This document shows, in pieces, positions 34,798 through 49,823 of a DNA stretch of 64,000 nucleotides (positions within the stretch are counted from its first letter, which is position 1; each line of letters starts with the position of its first letter). The position numbers and the translations under genes were made by a program. The notes below the pieces were generated by a model. It was not told where the DNA came from. It worked only from the letters and a program-made list of their open reading frames with translations, and did no database searches. Source of the DNA: Antennarius striatus (taxonomy: Eukaryota > Chordata > Actinopteri > Lophiiformes > Antennariidae); the NCBI RefSeq assembly GCF_040054535.1, contig NC_090787.1, forward strand, positions 14,577,001-14,641,000, read 5' to 3'.

Positions 34798-36979
34798 CCG
34801 GAACTTTTAGATATATATAAAGTCTTATAGGCGATTCAAGAATGTGGGAAGAAATTAAAATTGCTCCAGCCGGGCAAATTACACGGAAGACATGTGTTTC
34901 ATTTAGATGATTTACAGACAGGCCATCTTGTATCTCTAGTGGTGAGGGATGGAAACGGTTTTCTGGCTGTGAAACGGCACAGGAAGCATGAGCTGGCGGT
35001 TAATTATTACATTTTGGGAAACAGAATTTGAAATGGTCTGCGTTTCGGTCAAATATAAGGTCAGGTATCATATTAACATTTAAACAACAGAGGAGTAATC
35101 AGTAAACCTAAAAACAAGAGGAAATGTGACAAAGTCCAGCTACTGGTTCATCTATTTCCAGACACAATATTTAGCTCTTGAACAGACAGTGATCGCTGGT
35201 TTGTACATGAACACCTATGATGTTGTTTCATGTTTAATATTCTCACTCAGAAGAGCTTCAATTTGACTTTAAATTTGAACTAAATCTGCTATAATGTGAA
35301 ACTCTAAGACCTTTTTAGGAAACATAATATAAGGAAGATGGTTCACATGGACGTGTTATTACTGTGTTCAGTAGTAACAACCTGGTAGATATTACCAGAT
35401 ATTGCCATATGTACTGTATTTGCATTACATGTGTGCCTTGAATTCTGTTGATTAGTAACGCGTATGCATATGAATGATAAGTAACTGTATGAGACCCTGA
35501 GGCAGTTGGTACAGAATTAATTAGGACAATCTCTAGACAACAAAATTAAACCAACATAAATAAATAGTGCATCGGATAAATTACAAGCTATGTGAATATG
35601 ATGACTTTCTGTGGTCCATAAATTTGTAAGCAGTTCTGAAATGCCTGATTTTTCTATTTCACAATTCAGATTGACTTATTCTTCTGCAGATGACACATAT
35701 AGTCTTTGACGTACAGTCATCACACTACAAAGATTTGACTGACTACGAACAAATTTAAATTATGAATGAACATAAAATCTAATCGCAAACCTAATATAAC
35801 CTACTAAAATAATGACTTATTACTCCACAGTGTTTCTGGGATGAAATAGAGAGCATCTGAACTTGCATTCTGACTATATGTAAAAGAAAATCCTATTTTA
35901 CTTTAGACTGATTCATTTTTTTGTGTAAGTGAAAGGGAGTAAGATCTCTTGCTTCATTAGGAGTCAACTGGCCTCGATCAATTTCTGCATGAAGTTTCTT
36001 GTTCTTTTCTATTCACTGGCCAGACGCCTTAATGCATTTAGTTTTCTAAAGGTCCTCACTCTCTTTGCAGTTTTTGCTTGAAGTAGTCCTCAATGACAAA
36101 TTATTCCAAGCACCATTCCAAAAAAATAAAAACAAAAACAAATGCAGTAATGATGTCCTGTAGATAAGAAACAGATCATTCTTCTTCTTATATATAAAGT
36201 ACATGGTTACAGTACAGTATGGTTCAAGTAAAGAAAAGGAGAGACTGATAAACTTTATCTTACTAGTGAAGTTTTGGAGGAGTGTTAGAATGAATAAAGT
36301 CTGAAGAGGAAACATCAGACCTACTTGTTTATGGAAAATGCAATGCTTGTTGATTGATTCTTTTTATGCTGCACATACGGTTGTTCTACTTCTATAATAA
36401 TACACTGAAGTTTTGTGAAGAGCACTTTCTCCTTTGCTTGAGATTTTTAAGGGGAAACTGCTGGAGTGCAGTTTGATGATGATTTGTGTCACTACTGAAC
36501 TGTGATTTGTGAAGTGTTATAATGTGTCTGCCTTCTGATAACAAGATTATTCCATAAAATACATTTTATTATCTAATTGAGGGTGAAACAATATCTAGAG
36601 TAAAGTATAACTCTCGGCAAAGTCTAATGATGATGAACACACAACTAGTAGTTAGACAGTGCTGTGCCAGTGATGTGGGGACTTTATATTTCATATCCAG
36701 TTTATGATTAAATCAAATGCATAAACACAAAGTAGGCAGCACCATTATTTTGTTATGACCAAAATATGTCATCCATATTCTTTTGTGTGAAAATCTGTAG
36801 TCTAAATAAAATACAGTCAGTCTATGCATGCAAAATACTGTAATATTGAATTTTGCTGCTAAAAAGATGAGAAAATAGTGATTTTTTGGGGCAATTTTCA
36901 CATAAACCTTCTTTCTTGTAAGAGTACATTGACTGTACTTTGTAAATTGACTGAGTGCATTTCTTTTCACTTTTTAAAG
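34798..36979. other. cldn10a upstream region and spacer before the abcc4 relic
   Basis: AT-rich and without recognisable exons. Any cldn10a promoter should lie just above 34797; I see no convincing TATA box or motif cluster. The first two abcc4 exons would be expected near here but were not recognised. Confidence 0.5.
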
Positions 36980-38449
36980 GTACTGGGACAGGGAGGTTCA
37001 ACAGGCAGTAAAAGCTCTGTGCTCACCCAGACTTACCAGAGCCCTTGTTCAGTGTTACTTGACATCATACTCGTACTTGGAATGTACATCTTCATGGAGG
37101 TACAGCGCTGTTTCTCAGTGTAGCAGCTTAGCAACTTAAAATGCTGACTGGAAATTCATTGTCTGCTGGCAGAATCTTCTTGGCTATTTGTCTCTATGGA
37201 GCGGTCAGAGTCACTATCACACTCCTCTTTCCCTTTGCCATAGAGAAGGTCACTGAGACTCTCATCAGCATCAAAAGAATTCAAGTAAATGCACCACCAA
37301 TGGAGGGTATATTTACTCAATAGTGTGGATTAATGTTCTGTTTGTGGAAAAATAATCTCTGAATTCTTCTTCCAAGAATTTCCTTCTACTGGATGAAGTT
37401 GCTCCACAGCATCAAGAGCTTCCCGTGGCAGATAAGAGGGACTGTATGGAGAGGTTTTAATATGCTACTGGGATCAGGTGAAGAATGTTGTTTCAACGTG
37501 TCTTTTTCTATCTATGCAATGTAATCCAAAGGTGTTTAAATGGATCCACTGGACTTGTAGGAAGTTAGTACAATTGTAGCAGATTCATTTAAACACTTTT
37601 GGATAACCATCACCTGGATGAAGTAGAACCTTCAAAGACATCTATGCAATGATTACATGCAGCAATCCTTCGACACCCTCAGGAGTCAATCTGAAAGAGA
37701 AAGTGACTGCTAGACAGATAATGCAGCCTGTCTGACAAATTTGTGATTTTGAGCTATTTAAGTAAACCTATAAGTAACAGAGTAACATGTAGTAACTATG
37801 TAGTAAGTAAAGAAACGCCACATAACCATTTTTTAATGTTTGTCTTACAAATGCCCAAGGGTACAACTTTATGTCACGTGTCTTTCACAGTGAAACCAGA
37901 GCAGCTCCTGGTGATAATTGGGCCTGTTGGGGCTGGAAAGGTGTGGTCTGTAGTCTCAGTTTTGTAGTTGGAGGTAAACATGAACCTGAGAGACGTGAAA
38001 TAGCTCAAAACCGTTCTAAATCCATTGTTTTACGCTAAAGAAGCTTAAAAGTTCATAATTTTATTTGTTTTCTAAATTTGCTTGGGCGTGTTTAATCAGT
38101 TTTTTGTTACGTCTTATTGTCTGACATCATGTTAATTTCAACAAGACCAGAAGCACCATGAAATGTTGTAAAATGTAAAAATGATTTTTTAAAGAATGAT
38201 AAGAGAATTTTTTTCACTGCAATTTGTTCTGCACCTGCCAATTATTAAAATCCTAGATCTAGGATAATGACCTTTTTTCAAAAGTTACGTACTAATTTAG
38301 AAATCTAGACTACTGTATTTACTTCTAGACAGGATTTTTTAAAATTCCACTCATATCACATCATTTTAACTTTTAATATAAAAGAGTATTTCTTGTATAG
38401 CCATTGTTTTTTTTTTTTTTACAGATATTTCTTTCTTTGTGTTTGTCAG

Positions 38450-38642
38450 TCTTCCCTCCTCAATGCCATCCTGGGAGAACTGAGGTACGGAAGTAAGGTC
38501 AAGCATGGTCAAAGGAGAGCTCACATACACGTCTCAGCAGGCGTGGATTTAATCCGGTACGATCCAAAGCAACATCCTCTTTGGCAAACAACTAGACCCT
38601 CAGAAGTATTAAACAGTCCTGAGAGCCTCCACCCTCAAGAGG
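38450..38642 (+). pseudogene. abcc4-like NBD1 exon with two nonsense codons
   Basis: It starts in frame with SSLLNAILGEL, completing Walker A from the previous exon. After a frameshift the other frame reads SQQAWI, stop (38550-38552), then SGTIQSNILFGKQ and KY, stop (38610-38612), then RASTLKR. All are recognisable ABCC4 NBD1 sequence. Two stops and a frameshift in one exon rule out a simple sequencing slip. Confidence 0.88.
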
Positions 38643-38659
38643 GTGAGATTAAAGTTATT

Positions 38660-38674
38660 GTTCATGACATGCTC
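38660..38674 (+). repeat. target-site duplication, left, of LINE copy 2
   Basis: GTTCATGACATGCTC, identical to 41818-41832, directly before the LINE 5' end. Confidence 0.92.
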
Positions 38675-41600
38675 AATGTAGCCGCAAGAGGACACAAGCC
38701 AGTGTCTTATTGTGCCGGTCCCAAGCCCGGATAAATACAGAGGGTTGCGTCAGGAAGGGCATCCGGCGTAAAACTTTTGCCAAATCAAAGATGCGAATCA
38801 AACCTATGACTTCCATACCGGATCGGTCGAGGCCCGGGTTAACAACGACCGCCATCGGCGCTGTTGACCTACAGGGCGCCGGTGGAAATTGGATTACTGT
38901 TGGTCGAAGAAGGAGAGGAGGAAAGTGCGTTCGCACGAAGAAAGAGAAGAGGAACACCAAGAGTATAGGACTAAGAGTAGGGACGTTGAATGTTGGAACT
39001 ATGACAGGAAAAGGTAGAGAGTTGGTTGACATGATGCAGAGGAGGAAGGTAGACATACTGTGTGTCCAGGAGACCAGGTGGAAAGGTAGCAAGGCTAGAA
39101 GTTTAGGAGCAGGGTTTAAGTTGTTCTATCATGGTGTAGATGGGAAGAGAAATGGAGTAGGAGTTATCGTGAAGGAGGAGTTTGTTAGGAATGTCCTGGA
39201 GGTAAAAAGAGTGTCAGATAGAGTGATGAGTCTGAAGCTAGAAATAGAAGGTGTGATGTTCAATGTTGTTAGCGGGTATGCTCCACAGGTAGGATGTGAG
39301 ATGGAGGAGAAGGAGAAATTCTGGTCGGACCTTGATGAAGTGATGCAGAGCATGCCTAGAAGTGAGAGAGTTGTCATTGGAGCAGACTTCAATGGACATG
39401 TTGGTACAGGAAACAGAGGTGATGAGGAGGTGATGGGCAGGTTTGGTATCCAGGAGAGGAACGCAGAAGGACAGATGGTAGTTGACTTTGCAAAAAGGAT
39501 GGAAATGGCTGTAGTGAATACTTTCTTCCAGAAGAGGCAGGAACATAGAGTGACCTATAAGAGTGGCGGTAGGAGCACACAGGTAGACTACATCTTGTGT
39601 AGACGGTGTAACCTGAAAGAGATCAGTGACTGCAAAGTAGTGGTAGGTGAGAGTGTAGCCAAACAGCATAGGATGGTGGTGTGTAGGATGACTCTGGTGG
39701 TGAGGAAGATGAAGAGGGCAAAGGCAGAGCAGAAGACAAAATGGTGGAAGCTGAAAAAGGAAGAGGGTTGCATGACTTTTAGGAAGGAGTTAAGACAGAC
39801 TCTGGGTGGTCAGGAGGTGCTTCCAGATGACTGGACAACTACAGCTAATGTGATCAGGGAGACAGGTAGGAGAGTACTTGGTGTGTCATCTGGAAGGAAA
39901 GTAGATAAGGAGACTTGGTGGTGGAATGAGGAGGTACAGGAGTGTATACAGAGAAAGAGGTTAGCCAAGAGGAAGTGGGACACTTAGAGGACTGAGGAGA
40001 GTAGACAGGAGTACAGGGAGATGCAGCGTAAGGTGAAGGTAGAGGTAGCAAAGGCCAAACAAGAAGCTTATGATGACTTGTATGCTAGGTTGGACAGTAA
40101 GGAGGGAGAGACTGATCTATACCGGTTGGCAAGACAGAGAGATAGAGATGGGAAGGACGTGCAGCAGGTTAGGGTGATTAAGGATAGGGATGGAAGTCTA
40201 TTGACAGGTGCCAGTAGTGTGATGGGAAGATGGAAAGAGTACTTTGAAGAGTTGATGAACGTGGAAAATGAGAGGGAACAAAGACTAGAAGAGGTGACTG
40301 TTGTGGACCAGGATGTAGCAAAGATTAGTAAGGATGAAGTGAGGAGGGCATTGAAGAGGATGAAGAGTGGAAAGGCAGTCGGTCCTGATGATATACCTGT
40401 AGAGGTATGGAAGTGTCTAGGAGAGGTGGCGGTAGAGTTTCTGACTGGGTTGTTCAACAGGATTTTAGATAGTGAGAAGATGCCTGAGGAATGGAGGAGA
40501 AGTGTGCTGGTGCCCATTTTTAAGAACAAGGGAGATGTGCAGAGTTGTGGCAACTACAGAGGGATAAAGCTGATGAGCCATACAATGAAGTTATGGGAGA
40601 GAGTAGTGGAAGCTAGACTAAGGGCAGAAGTGAACATTTGTGAGCAGCAGTATGGTTTCATGCCAAAAAAGAGTACTACAGATGCAGTATTTGCTTTGAG
40701 GATGTTGATAGAGAAGTACAGAGAAGGCCAGAGGGAGCTGCATTGTGTTTTTGTAGATCTGGAGAAAGCTTATGACAGGGTGCCCAGAGAGGAACTGTGG
40801 TATTGTATGAGGAAGTCTGGAGTGGCAGAGAAGTATGTTAGAACGGTGCAGGACATGTATAAAGACTGTAAGACAGTGGTGAGGTGTGCTGTAGGTGTGA
40901 CAGAGGAGTTCAAGGTGGAGGTGGGACTGCATCAGGGATCAGCTCTGAGCCCCTTCTTGTTCGCCATGGTGATGGACAGGCTGACAGACGAGGTTAGACA
41001 GGAATCTCCATGGACTATGATGTTTGCAGATGACATTGTGATCTGCAGTGAGAGCAGGGAACAGGTGGAGGAGAAGCTAGAGAAGTGGAGGTTTGTCCTG
41101 GAAAGGAGAGGAATGAAGGTTAGCCGCAGTAAGACAGAGTACATGTGTGTGAATGAGAGGAACCCAAGTGGAAGAGTGAGGCTAGAGGGAGAAGAGATCA
41201 AGAAGGTGGAGGATTTTAAGTACTTAGGCTCAACAGTCCAGAGCAATGGAGAGTGTGGAAAAGAGGTGAAGAAGCGTGTCCAGGCAGGATGGAACGGGTG
41301 GAGGAAAGTGTCAGGTGTGATGTGTGATAGAAGAGTTTCAGCTAAAATGAAGGGAAAGGTGTACAAAACTGTGGTGAGACCGGCGATGTTGTTTGGTCTA
41401 GAGACAGTGTCACTGAAGAAAAGACAGGAGACAGAGCTGGAGGTAGCAGAGATGAAGATGCTGAGGTTCTCTCTGGGAGTGACCAGGAAGGATAGGATCA
41501 GGAATGAGTACATCAGAGGGACAGCACATGTTAGAGGTCTTGGAGATAAAGTCAGAGAGGCCAGACTGAGATGGTTTGGACATGTCCAGAGGAGGGATAG

Positions 41601-41817
41601 TGAATATATTGGTAAAAGGATGCTGAGTTTTGAACTGCCAGGCAGGAGGCCTAGAGGAAGACCAAAGAGGAGGTTTATGGATGTAATGAAAGAGGACATG
41701 AAGGTAGTTGGTGTGAGAGAAGAGGATTCAAAGGACAGGGCTAGATGGAGGAAATTGATTCGCTGTGGCGACCCCTGAAGGGAAAAGCCGAAAGGAAAAG
41801 AAGAAGAAGAAGAAGAA
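38675..41817 (+). mobile_element. RTE-clade (Rex3-like) non-LTR retrotransposon, copy 2, nearly intact
   Basis: Full element from AATGTAGCCGCAAGAGGACA to the tail GGGAAAAGCCGAAAGGAAAA followed by (GAA)n. It is flanked by a perfect 15-bp duplication GTTCATGACATGCTC (38660-38674 and 41818-41832). It inserted in an intron of the abcc4 relic, 32 bp after the donor at 38643. It shares high identity and orientation with copy 1 at 8999-12047 but lacks that copy's deletions and inverted duplication. Confidence 0.93.
38710..41778 (+). pseudogene. LINE copy 2 endonuclease-reverse transcriptase ORF, interrupted by one stop codon
   Basis: One frame runs from 38710 to 41778 (about 1020 codons, usual for an RTE ORF) with a single TAG at 39985-39987, where copy 1 has GAG. 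Endonuclease motifs: CVQETRWKG, VVIGADFNGHVG, QVDYILCRR and KQHRMVV. Reverse transcriptase motifs: GKAVGPDDIPVEVWK, motif A FVDLEKAYDRVP, LHQGSALSPFLF, MMFADDIVI and YLGSTVQSNGECG. The C-terminal region has WFGHVQRRDSEYIGKRML and ends near LIRCGDP. All recognised catalytic residues are present. Confidence 0.9.
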
Positions 41818-41832
41818 GTTCATGACATGCTC
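41818..41832 (+). repeat. target-site duplication, right, of LINE copy 2
   Basis: Exact 15-bp repeat of 38660-38674, directly after the (GAA)n tail. Confidence 0.92.
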
Positions 41833-42054
41833 CGTTACATTTTTATTGGTGATCTTGAGAAAGTATTTAGCGTGGCTGCTGTAGCTTTTACTGAGTCCAG
41901 TGTAAATGTGATTTACAGGTAAGGGTTTCATTTGGACCCTGTTCAGGACATGGACCTGTTACCAGGTGGTGATTTGGCAGCTGTTGGGGACAGAGGAGCC
42001 AACCTCAGTGGAGGCCAGAGGGCAAGGGTCAGCTTAGCCAGGTGTGCTGCATAA

Positions 42055-42204
<150 letters not shown>

Positions 42205-42411
42205 TAATTCCTGCTTCTTCCAACAAAAAATTCAGTTATTAGAAGATTTTTATTCATTTTTTTAAATAAAATGTTAGCACTTTTTTTATTCCTGCATCAA
42301 CAAATGTGTTTTTCTTCAGGTGCATTTGTGGACTTCTAAAGATGAAGCCTTGTATCCTGGTTACACACCAGCTGCAGTATCTGAAGGCTGCAGATGAAAT
42401 TGTTGTTTTGA

Positions 42412-43708
<1,297 letters not shown>

Positions 43709-44381
43709 GGGCGTCTGAACAGAAGCACATCTATGTGACAGAACACCTCAATGGCAGCTTCTCTTGACAGCTGGACCTTGACCTGTACCTAGGTGTTTAC
43801 GCAGGTAAAGCTCGCTAAGCACACATTGCTTTATTCGTACTGCTGAGGCTCTGAATATGCCAGGCATTCAGTGAACAGTTCTTTGGCTATTGCCCAAGGG
43901 CTTCAAGGCCCAGTGTATTTTTACATGGGCCTCAGCTGTACAGAAAGATAGCAGTGCCTCTCTTTTTCGTTACTGTTGGATTGTTCCAATTGTCTCCTTT
44001 GACTCTCAGCCGCTTCACCCTTTCAGGCTTTGTATTCACAATGATAGATCAGCATTCAAAGCAAATAAATAAATAAATAAATAAATAATTGAAGGAAAAA
44101 CTTTAAGTGGAATATATTCCCTATTCTATATCATTCATCACACTAAATAGCTCTTAAATTCATAGCTGACCTTGAAACAGTCACAAAGATGGTACTGATG
44201 GATTGGACTTTTTTCTGTGCTTTTGTCAGGCTTTAACAGCTACTTCAGTAGTGTTTGGATTTCTTCATAGCTTCCTCTTCTTGAATGTCTTGGTGAGATC
44301 AGCCCAAACTCTGCACAACAGTATGTTTCACGCCATCCTCAGGACCCTGGTGCATTTTTTTTATATCAACCCAATTGGTAA

Positions 44382-47300
44382 GTGGCTCTCCTCCTTTGAA
44401 GGTTTTCATTGAAGTGCATTACACAACTAATTTTATTACATACTTGAGATGATTCGGGAACGATGAAACGATACAGACACATGTTAACATCTGGTTGGAC
44501 CAGAGCTAGAACCTGTTGTTCTAACATCTGACCACTAGAGGACAGACTTCTACTTAATTTTCGTGTTTCATTTTACCTTTCAAACGTCGATTGACTTCAC
44601 CTAAACTCTGTTTCCCATCAAGTTGTATATAAAATACTTTTGAAAATCTAACAGTTTTGATTTGAATATTAATAGCTCATTGTTTTGAAAGATGTCATAA
44701 ATTTTCCACCATTATTCAAGTGTTTATGTAAACCATCTATGTAATAGAATTTAAGAATGAAAAATGATTATCATAAGATCTAACTTGAAGACTGTCTAAC
44801 TAAACATAAACAAAGACAGCTTTCATCTTTAGTTGGATTTATGTGCTTTAATTAAATGTGACTGGAAATGAATTGGAATCTAAAAAGTTACTGTCGGGAT
44901 ATAAATCCTGTGACGGGAAAACAAATCCTGTGATACGACTTAATGTATGGCCATGATATATTTGAAAGTGAGCAAAGAGATTGCTGACATTTTTATTGTA
45001 AGTCTGAACAAAAAGCAAACAATAATATTGAATAAATACTGTTTGCACTTGATCTTTGACAGCGTTGTGTTTGGACTGCAGAGCTGTGTCAATACAGACA
45101 TATTTGTCTTGTGCGCTGTATCAGAAATCTTCGATTATTTCATTAGCACTGTAGGCTGTAGCTGCTGGGTCAATGGAGTGGGCAGATGACACGATTTTAA
45201 AAGTGAGCAAACACTCCAAATGCGTCTGAATTTGCTCAGGGAGGGCTGCTGATATTTCTTCAGGGTGGCTCACACAACCTTTTAAGAAAAGGAAACAACA
45301 TAAGCGAGAGCACGTGCCAAGATTTATTAAAATGATTCTGTAAAATATTTTGTGCTCCTTGTTATTTTACCTCAAAGGTTTTGGGATGATAATTAAAGAC
45401 CTCTTTTAATTAGGCGAACCAATGCCACTACAATCTGCCATTCACATCCAAGGTCTACTGTCAAGTGGCTCACTTTGATAACTTTAATTTTTCTGAAGCA
45501 TTGTTCACCTGCCAGAAGATAATTACTCATTCTAATCTCTTAATAGTGACATGCATGTACAGCACAATCAGGTCGGGTGGGAATTCTCGACAAGAAGGGA
45601 ACTTGTTTCTGCGTAATGAGTCATAATAAGCTGCTAACACAAGTCTAAATATGATTTGAGGGTGTTGAGGAGCTTGCGGTTTCTTCTGGCGTTAGAAGTG
45701 AGTGTTGCGACAAAGCTTTCCTTTGCAGAGCTGTGTTTGGAGCAAACATCACAGGTCTTAATCTTTGGCTTTTGTTTTTACTGCTCTCTTTGTGTTACGC
45801 ATTGGACTACCTGATGGCTTATCTGGGTGTGCCTTGCCTGGGTAATCTGCGCACGGGAGGCGGACAAACACTTTGAATAATGTAATAATCTGTTTAATAG
45901 AGCAGCAAAGGAGAGGCTTAACAGAAGCTGCTATCTGATTGCTGTTGTGCTGCTATCAGTAACCATTGTAAGACCAGTCCAGTTATTACAGCTTGGCCTC
46001 CAGGCGAGCAAACACAACTGTGTGTCTGACTGGATTTACAGACAGTTTCTCCTGTCCCTTCAGTCTCCACTCAGATTAAACATGAACTTGACCTTTTCTG
46101 TTTTCTCCAATATAAATAAGTGTCCTTTCATTTGCTATTTCTGCTGCTTCTTGTTCTTGTTCTTGTTCTTGTTCTTGTTCTTGTTCTTGTTCTTGTTCTT
46201 CTTGTTCTTCTTGTTCTTCTTGTTCTTCTTGTTCTTCTTGTTCTTCTTGTTCTTCTTCTTCTTCTTCTGTCCAGTAATGATTCAGAAATAATTTGACCAG
46301 GATGTGGACAGATGTTGGTGCTGCTGGTTTTTTTTTTTTCTTTCTTGCTCTACATTCTTTTTTAACGTTTTGCTTTCGTCACTACATCTGTCTCTACCGC
46401 CACTTCTGTCTAACAATAAGTGCCAGTAAATTGTAACCGCATGCTACTACGGATTTGACAACTGTATACATGTGTAAGTGACAGGTGTGTTTGCTGCTGA
46501 ACGGGCATGGCGTTAGATAGCCGTCCACGGAGTTAAAGGTTACCATTACAAGCATCAGTGCACAAAGGTTTTATTTGATATTCTGTGAACGGGTTTTGTA
46601 ACAATAGAGATTGATGGCGGTGTGATGGCTCTGGTATCAGCCTCTGAATGCCTCTGCGACATTTGAATTATATTTCTATATTTTGTACCATGCAGATTTC
46701 CAGGTTGGGACTTTTTATTTGATGGCTTATAAGATATGTAGATGGCATCAATAACATTTACTTTTGCATGAATTTATATCAATTGTCCTTTCAGTCTTGC
46801 TCAGTTTTAGCATTATGTACAGTATTATTGCTCCTGTTCATCCAAATATGATCCCGTTAAAGCAGCACAGACAGCAGTGGATGTCTTGAGCTGATGTTGA
46901 TCCCTGTAATTTAGTGTCATTGAGTGGGCTAATCCCCTCAGAGACTGCAGTCCAAGGCTTCAGCTCATCAGCACAGTCAAGGAGTGGAGTTTCAGTGAAA
47001 ACACACACGTGCACACACACTTTTACTGCCCCCTTTCACATTGGCGTAGCATGGCCATCTCCCTGCTAGGTGTCCCTTGGCTAGTTGTTGATAAAGGGAC
47101 CATTAGATCTTCTGTAGACGCTGATGTGAGATTCTAATGTGTCTGCAGAGGCAACGTGTTTAATGTCTGTATTCCAGGTCTGGGATGCAAGTGTGTTAAA
47201 AGAGTGGAGGAAGTGCTGCAGAGAGGATGATGATATCGAGGTGTGTAAATTGAATGTGGAGATGGAGCCATGTGTGTGTGTGCAGTATGGCTGATAGGGC

Positions 47301-49823
47301 TCCCCCTCGTGTGGCACTTCCACTATTTAATTGCATGAAAGGGAAGGAGAGGAGATTGCAGGAGCCTGGCGGTGTGAGCGAAGAGAATGGATTTAGAATG
47401 TATTAGTATTGGCAGCAAGGCGCCGGCGGTGGGAGGCTGCCCCAGGCCTCTGGGCCCTTCATGGAAGTGCAGGTGAGCTGTGCCACCTCCAGCCTTGGCA
47501 GCCCCCTCTCCAGTATTCCATCATTATCGTGCTTGCTTCCCTGAAAGACTTTCCAACTGTACTGGGGCCCACACATGGTGCGGCTCTGAGTCGCTCTGTT
47601 ATCTTGATGTTTACAGGGTACAGCGATTTGCCGCACGCCCCGCTCTAGCTGGACCCCACTGTTCCACTTCTTTAAGTGAGGGTCGGGGCTCTGCTCACCT
47701 AATATCTCCACCTGAGTGGCCCCTTAGTTGGGGAGTGCTGATATTTCTTTAGCAAGAAAAAGTGGTGCAAATCACCGCTGGAGTCTCCCACCATGAAAAA
47801 TTGCTTGATACTAATGCTACTGATATCCTGAAATGTCTATACCCCTCTCTGCACAATAGGTGATATTGTTGACAGCCTCCCATAGTGATTGAAGCCATTG
47901 TCCCATGCCGATCTTACCTCATAGGTATTTCCATGCAATGGATGTCTTTGTGTAACTGCATCACTGTAATGTATCCTCTCCATAGTCAGCGCAGGATGGT
48001 GAAGGGTCTTTACTTCATCCTCTCTGGAACTCTCTGTTAAGTGAGCCGCTTGTCAAACAGCTGATAGCTGACAGATGTTCTCTGCCCTCTAACCATGGTA
48101 TGATGTAACTCAGAGAAACCTATCCTTTTCTCATTGGCATTGTTTGTGAGACATGCATGAATTTGGGTCATATATGGCTTAGACAGTAAAATTACATAAA
48201 ATATTTTTGGATCTTTCACAAACACTGCTTGACATGTACTCCCCCTGTTCTCAGGCTAAAGCTGCTATATTCTACACTAGTGTGGTTGCAGCTTTACCCC
48301 CTTGCTTGAACCCTCCCCTCAGGATGTCTGTATGCTAAAGGGGCACTCACACAGTGAATAAGATTAGTCTGCCTCCAAGTGTACAACATGCTTACGCCAC
48401 TTGACTTTGAATCAGCGCTGATTTGGAGCATTGCTGGGTTGTTGCGGGGAATAATGGTTTGGCTGGGTTTATGCAATGGCTGTTATGGGGAGCCCGGCCT
48501 CGTCTGCATGCATGTTTTTAGGCGGGAGCGGCAGTTTGGATAAAGCTGTAAGCTGCTTACGGCCGTGGAGAGAGGTGATTACAGAGCCCACCTCCGTAGG
48601 ACTGACTGGAAGGCTGGGAGGCAACTTTTAGGTCAGTGATGCCACGGCTCTGCCACGCCTCCAGTCTGCCATACCGCCACATCCTGCCAGTCTGTCGTCC
48701 TGCCAGGCCCTGGCCCAGTCCCGTACCAAAGGCTTCCCTGGTTCAAGGCCCACTGTGTGAGTGGAAACCAACTCATCTGCATGCTTATGCAGTTAGTTTC
48801 ACTTTATCACAGGTTGCACCCAAAATATGTAAGTGCTGCTATATTCACATCCTCCACTGACGGGAATTTGTTTGCTTAGTGATGTGTAACAATGAGAGCA
48901 AATGCATTGTTTAAGCACAGCATAAAAACGTCACACTACTTTGGAGGCGCTTTGACACGATATACTACACTCTGTAGATTTACGACTTGTTGGTGTCTTT
49001 CAGCTTGAGACCAGCTCTAGTGGCGGCACCAACGCTGCATTGTCACCACAATAAAAAAGAGTCTGAGGGCTTCCTTTAGGGATGGAGATAGAGTGAGTCT
49101 TTCTGTCGGTGTGGGAATTTGCTATCACTGACCCTGCTGTAGCAGTGTGTGAAAGCAGCTGGAGTGTAATCTCATGTGCTGTGCGATCAGAATAGAGGAA
49201 CAAAGTTTCCGAAAGAGTCAGAATAAAGGGATGCAGCAGCACCTGCACTGCACTGGTCAAAAATAATGAACACCTGAGCAGATTGGAGGCAAGTCAATTA
49301 ATGTCAGCGACACCGCCGGTCAGGACATAAAAGCAGGTACGCAGCTTCTGTTGGCCTTTTGTGTCTGAACAAAAGCATCCCTCACATGTTCAGCCAGGAG
49401 TAGGCTGGTCTTTATGAAATGCTAGACAAATAATGATTCATTGTTTAGTCTAGATACGGCTGTATTTTTCATTTGATATCACACTCAGTGTTTAAGCTCT
49501 CTTCTATTAAATTGGAGGGTACCCAGATAACAGTTGCTCAATAGTCTGGTGAGACTGCGACAACTGTAAAAAAGAGAATATTATTTTTTTCATGTGTGCA
49601 GAATAACTAAGGCATGAAGAATATACAATGCTAATTATATTTCATTATAAATTGTCAAATGTTTCCTCTCATTGCCATTTCCTCCTTTATTTTCCTACTT
49701 CCACTTTTGATTTGTTTTTGCCAGTAGAGCGCTCAACTGTCATTGCTTTGATTCCATTATTAATACACTCTATCTATCCTATTGTCATCTAATATGTTCT
49801 CTCATGTTGTGTTATTTTCCAGG
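44382..49823. other. abcc4-relic intron, no exon recognised
   Basis: Between the relic exons ending at 44381 (LHNSMFHAILRT) and starting at 49824 ([12 protein letters not shown]). It contains the repeat at 46147-46268 and a GC-richer stretch at about 47400-47720. No coding exon or known transposon recognised. Confidence 0.5.
46147..46268. repeat. (TTCTTG)n / (TTCTTCTTG)n minisatellite
   Basis: A hexamer TTCTTG array followed by a nonamer TTCTTCTTG array, then TTC. A pure polypyrimidine-rich strand, so triplex or H-DNA is possible. Confidence 0.95.

Noticed and set aside
40932-41699. 255-codon antisense ORF in LINE copy 2
   Set aside because: Shadow of the reverse transcriptase frame; its composition follows from the sense codons and it has no domain of its own.
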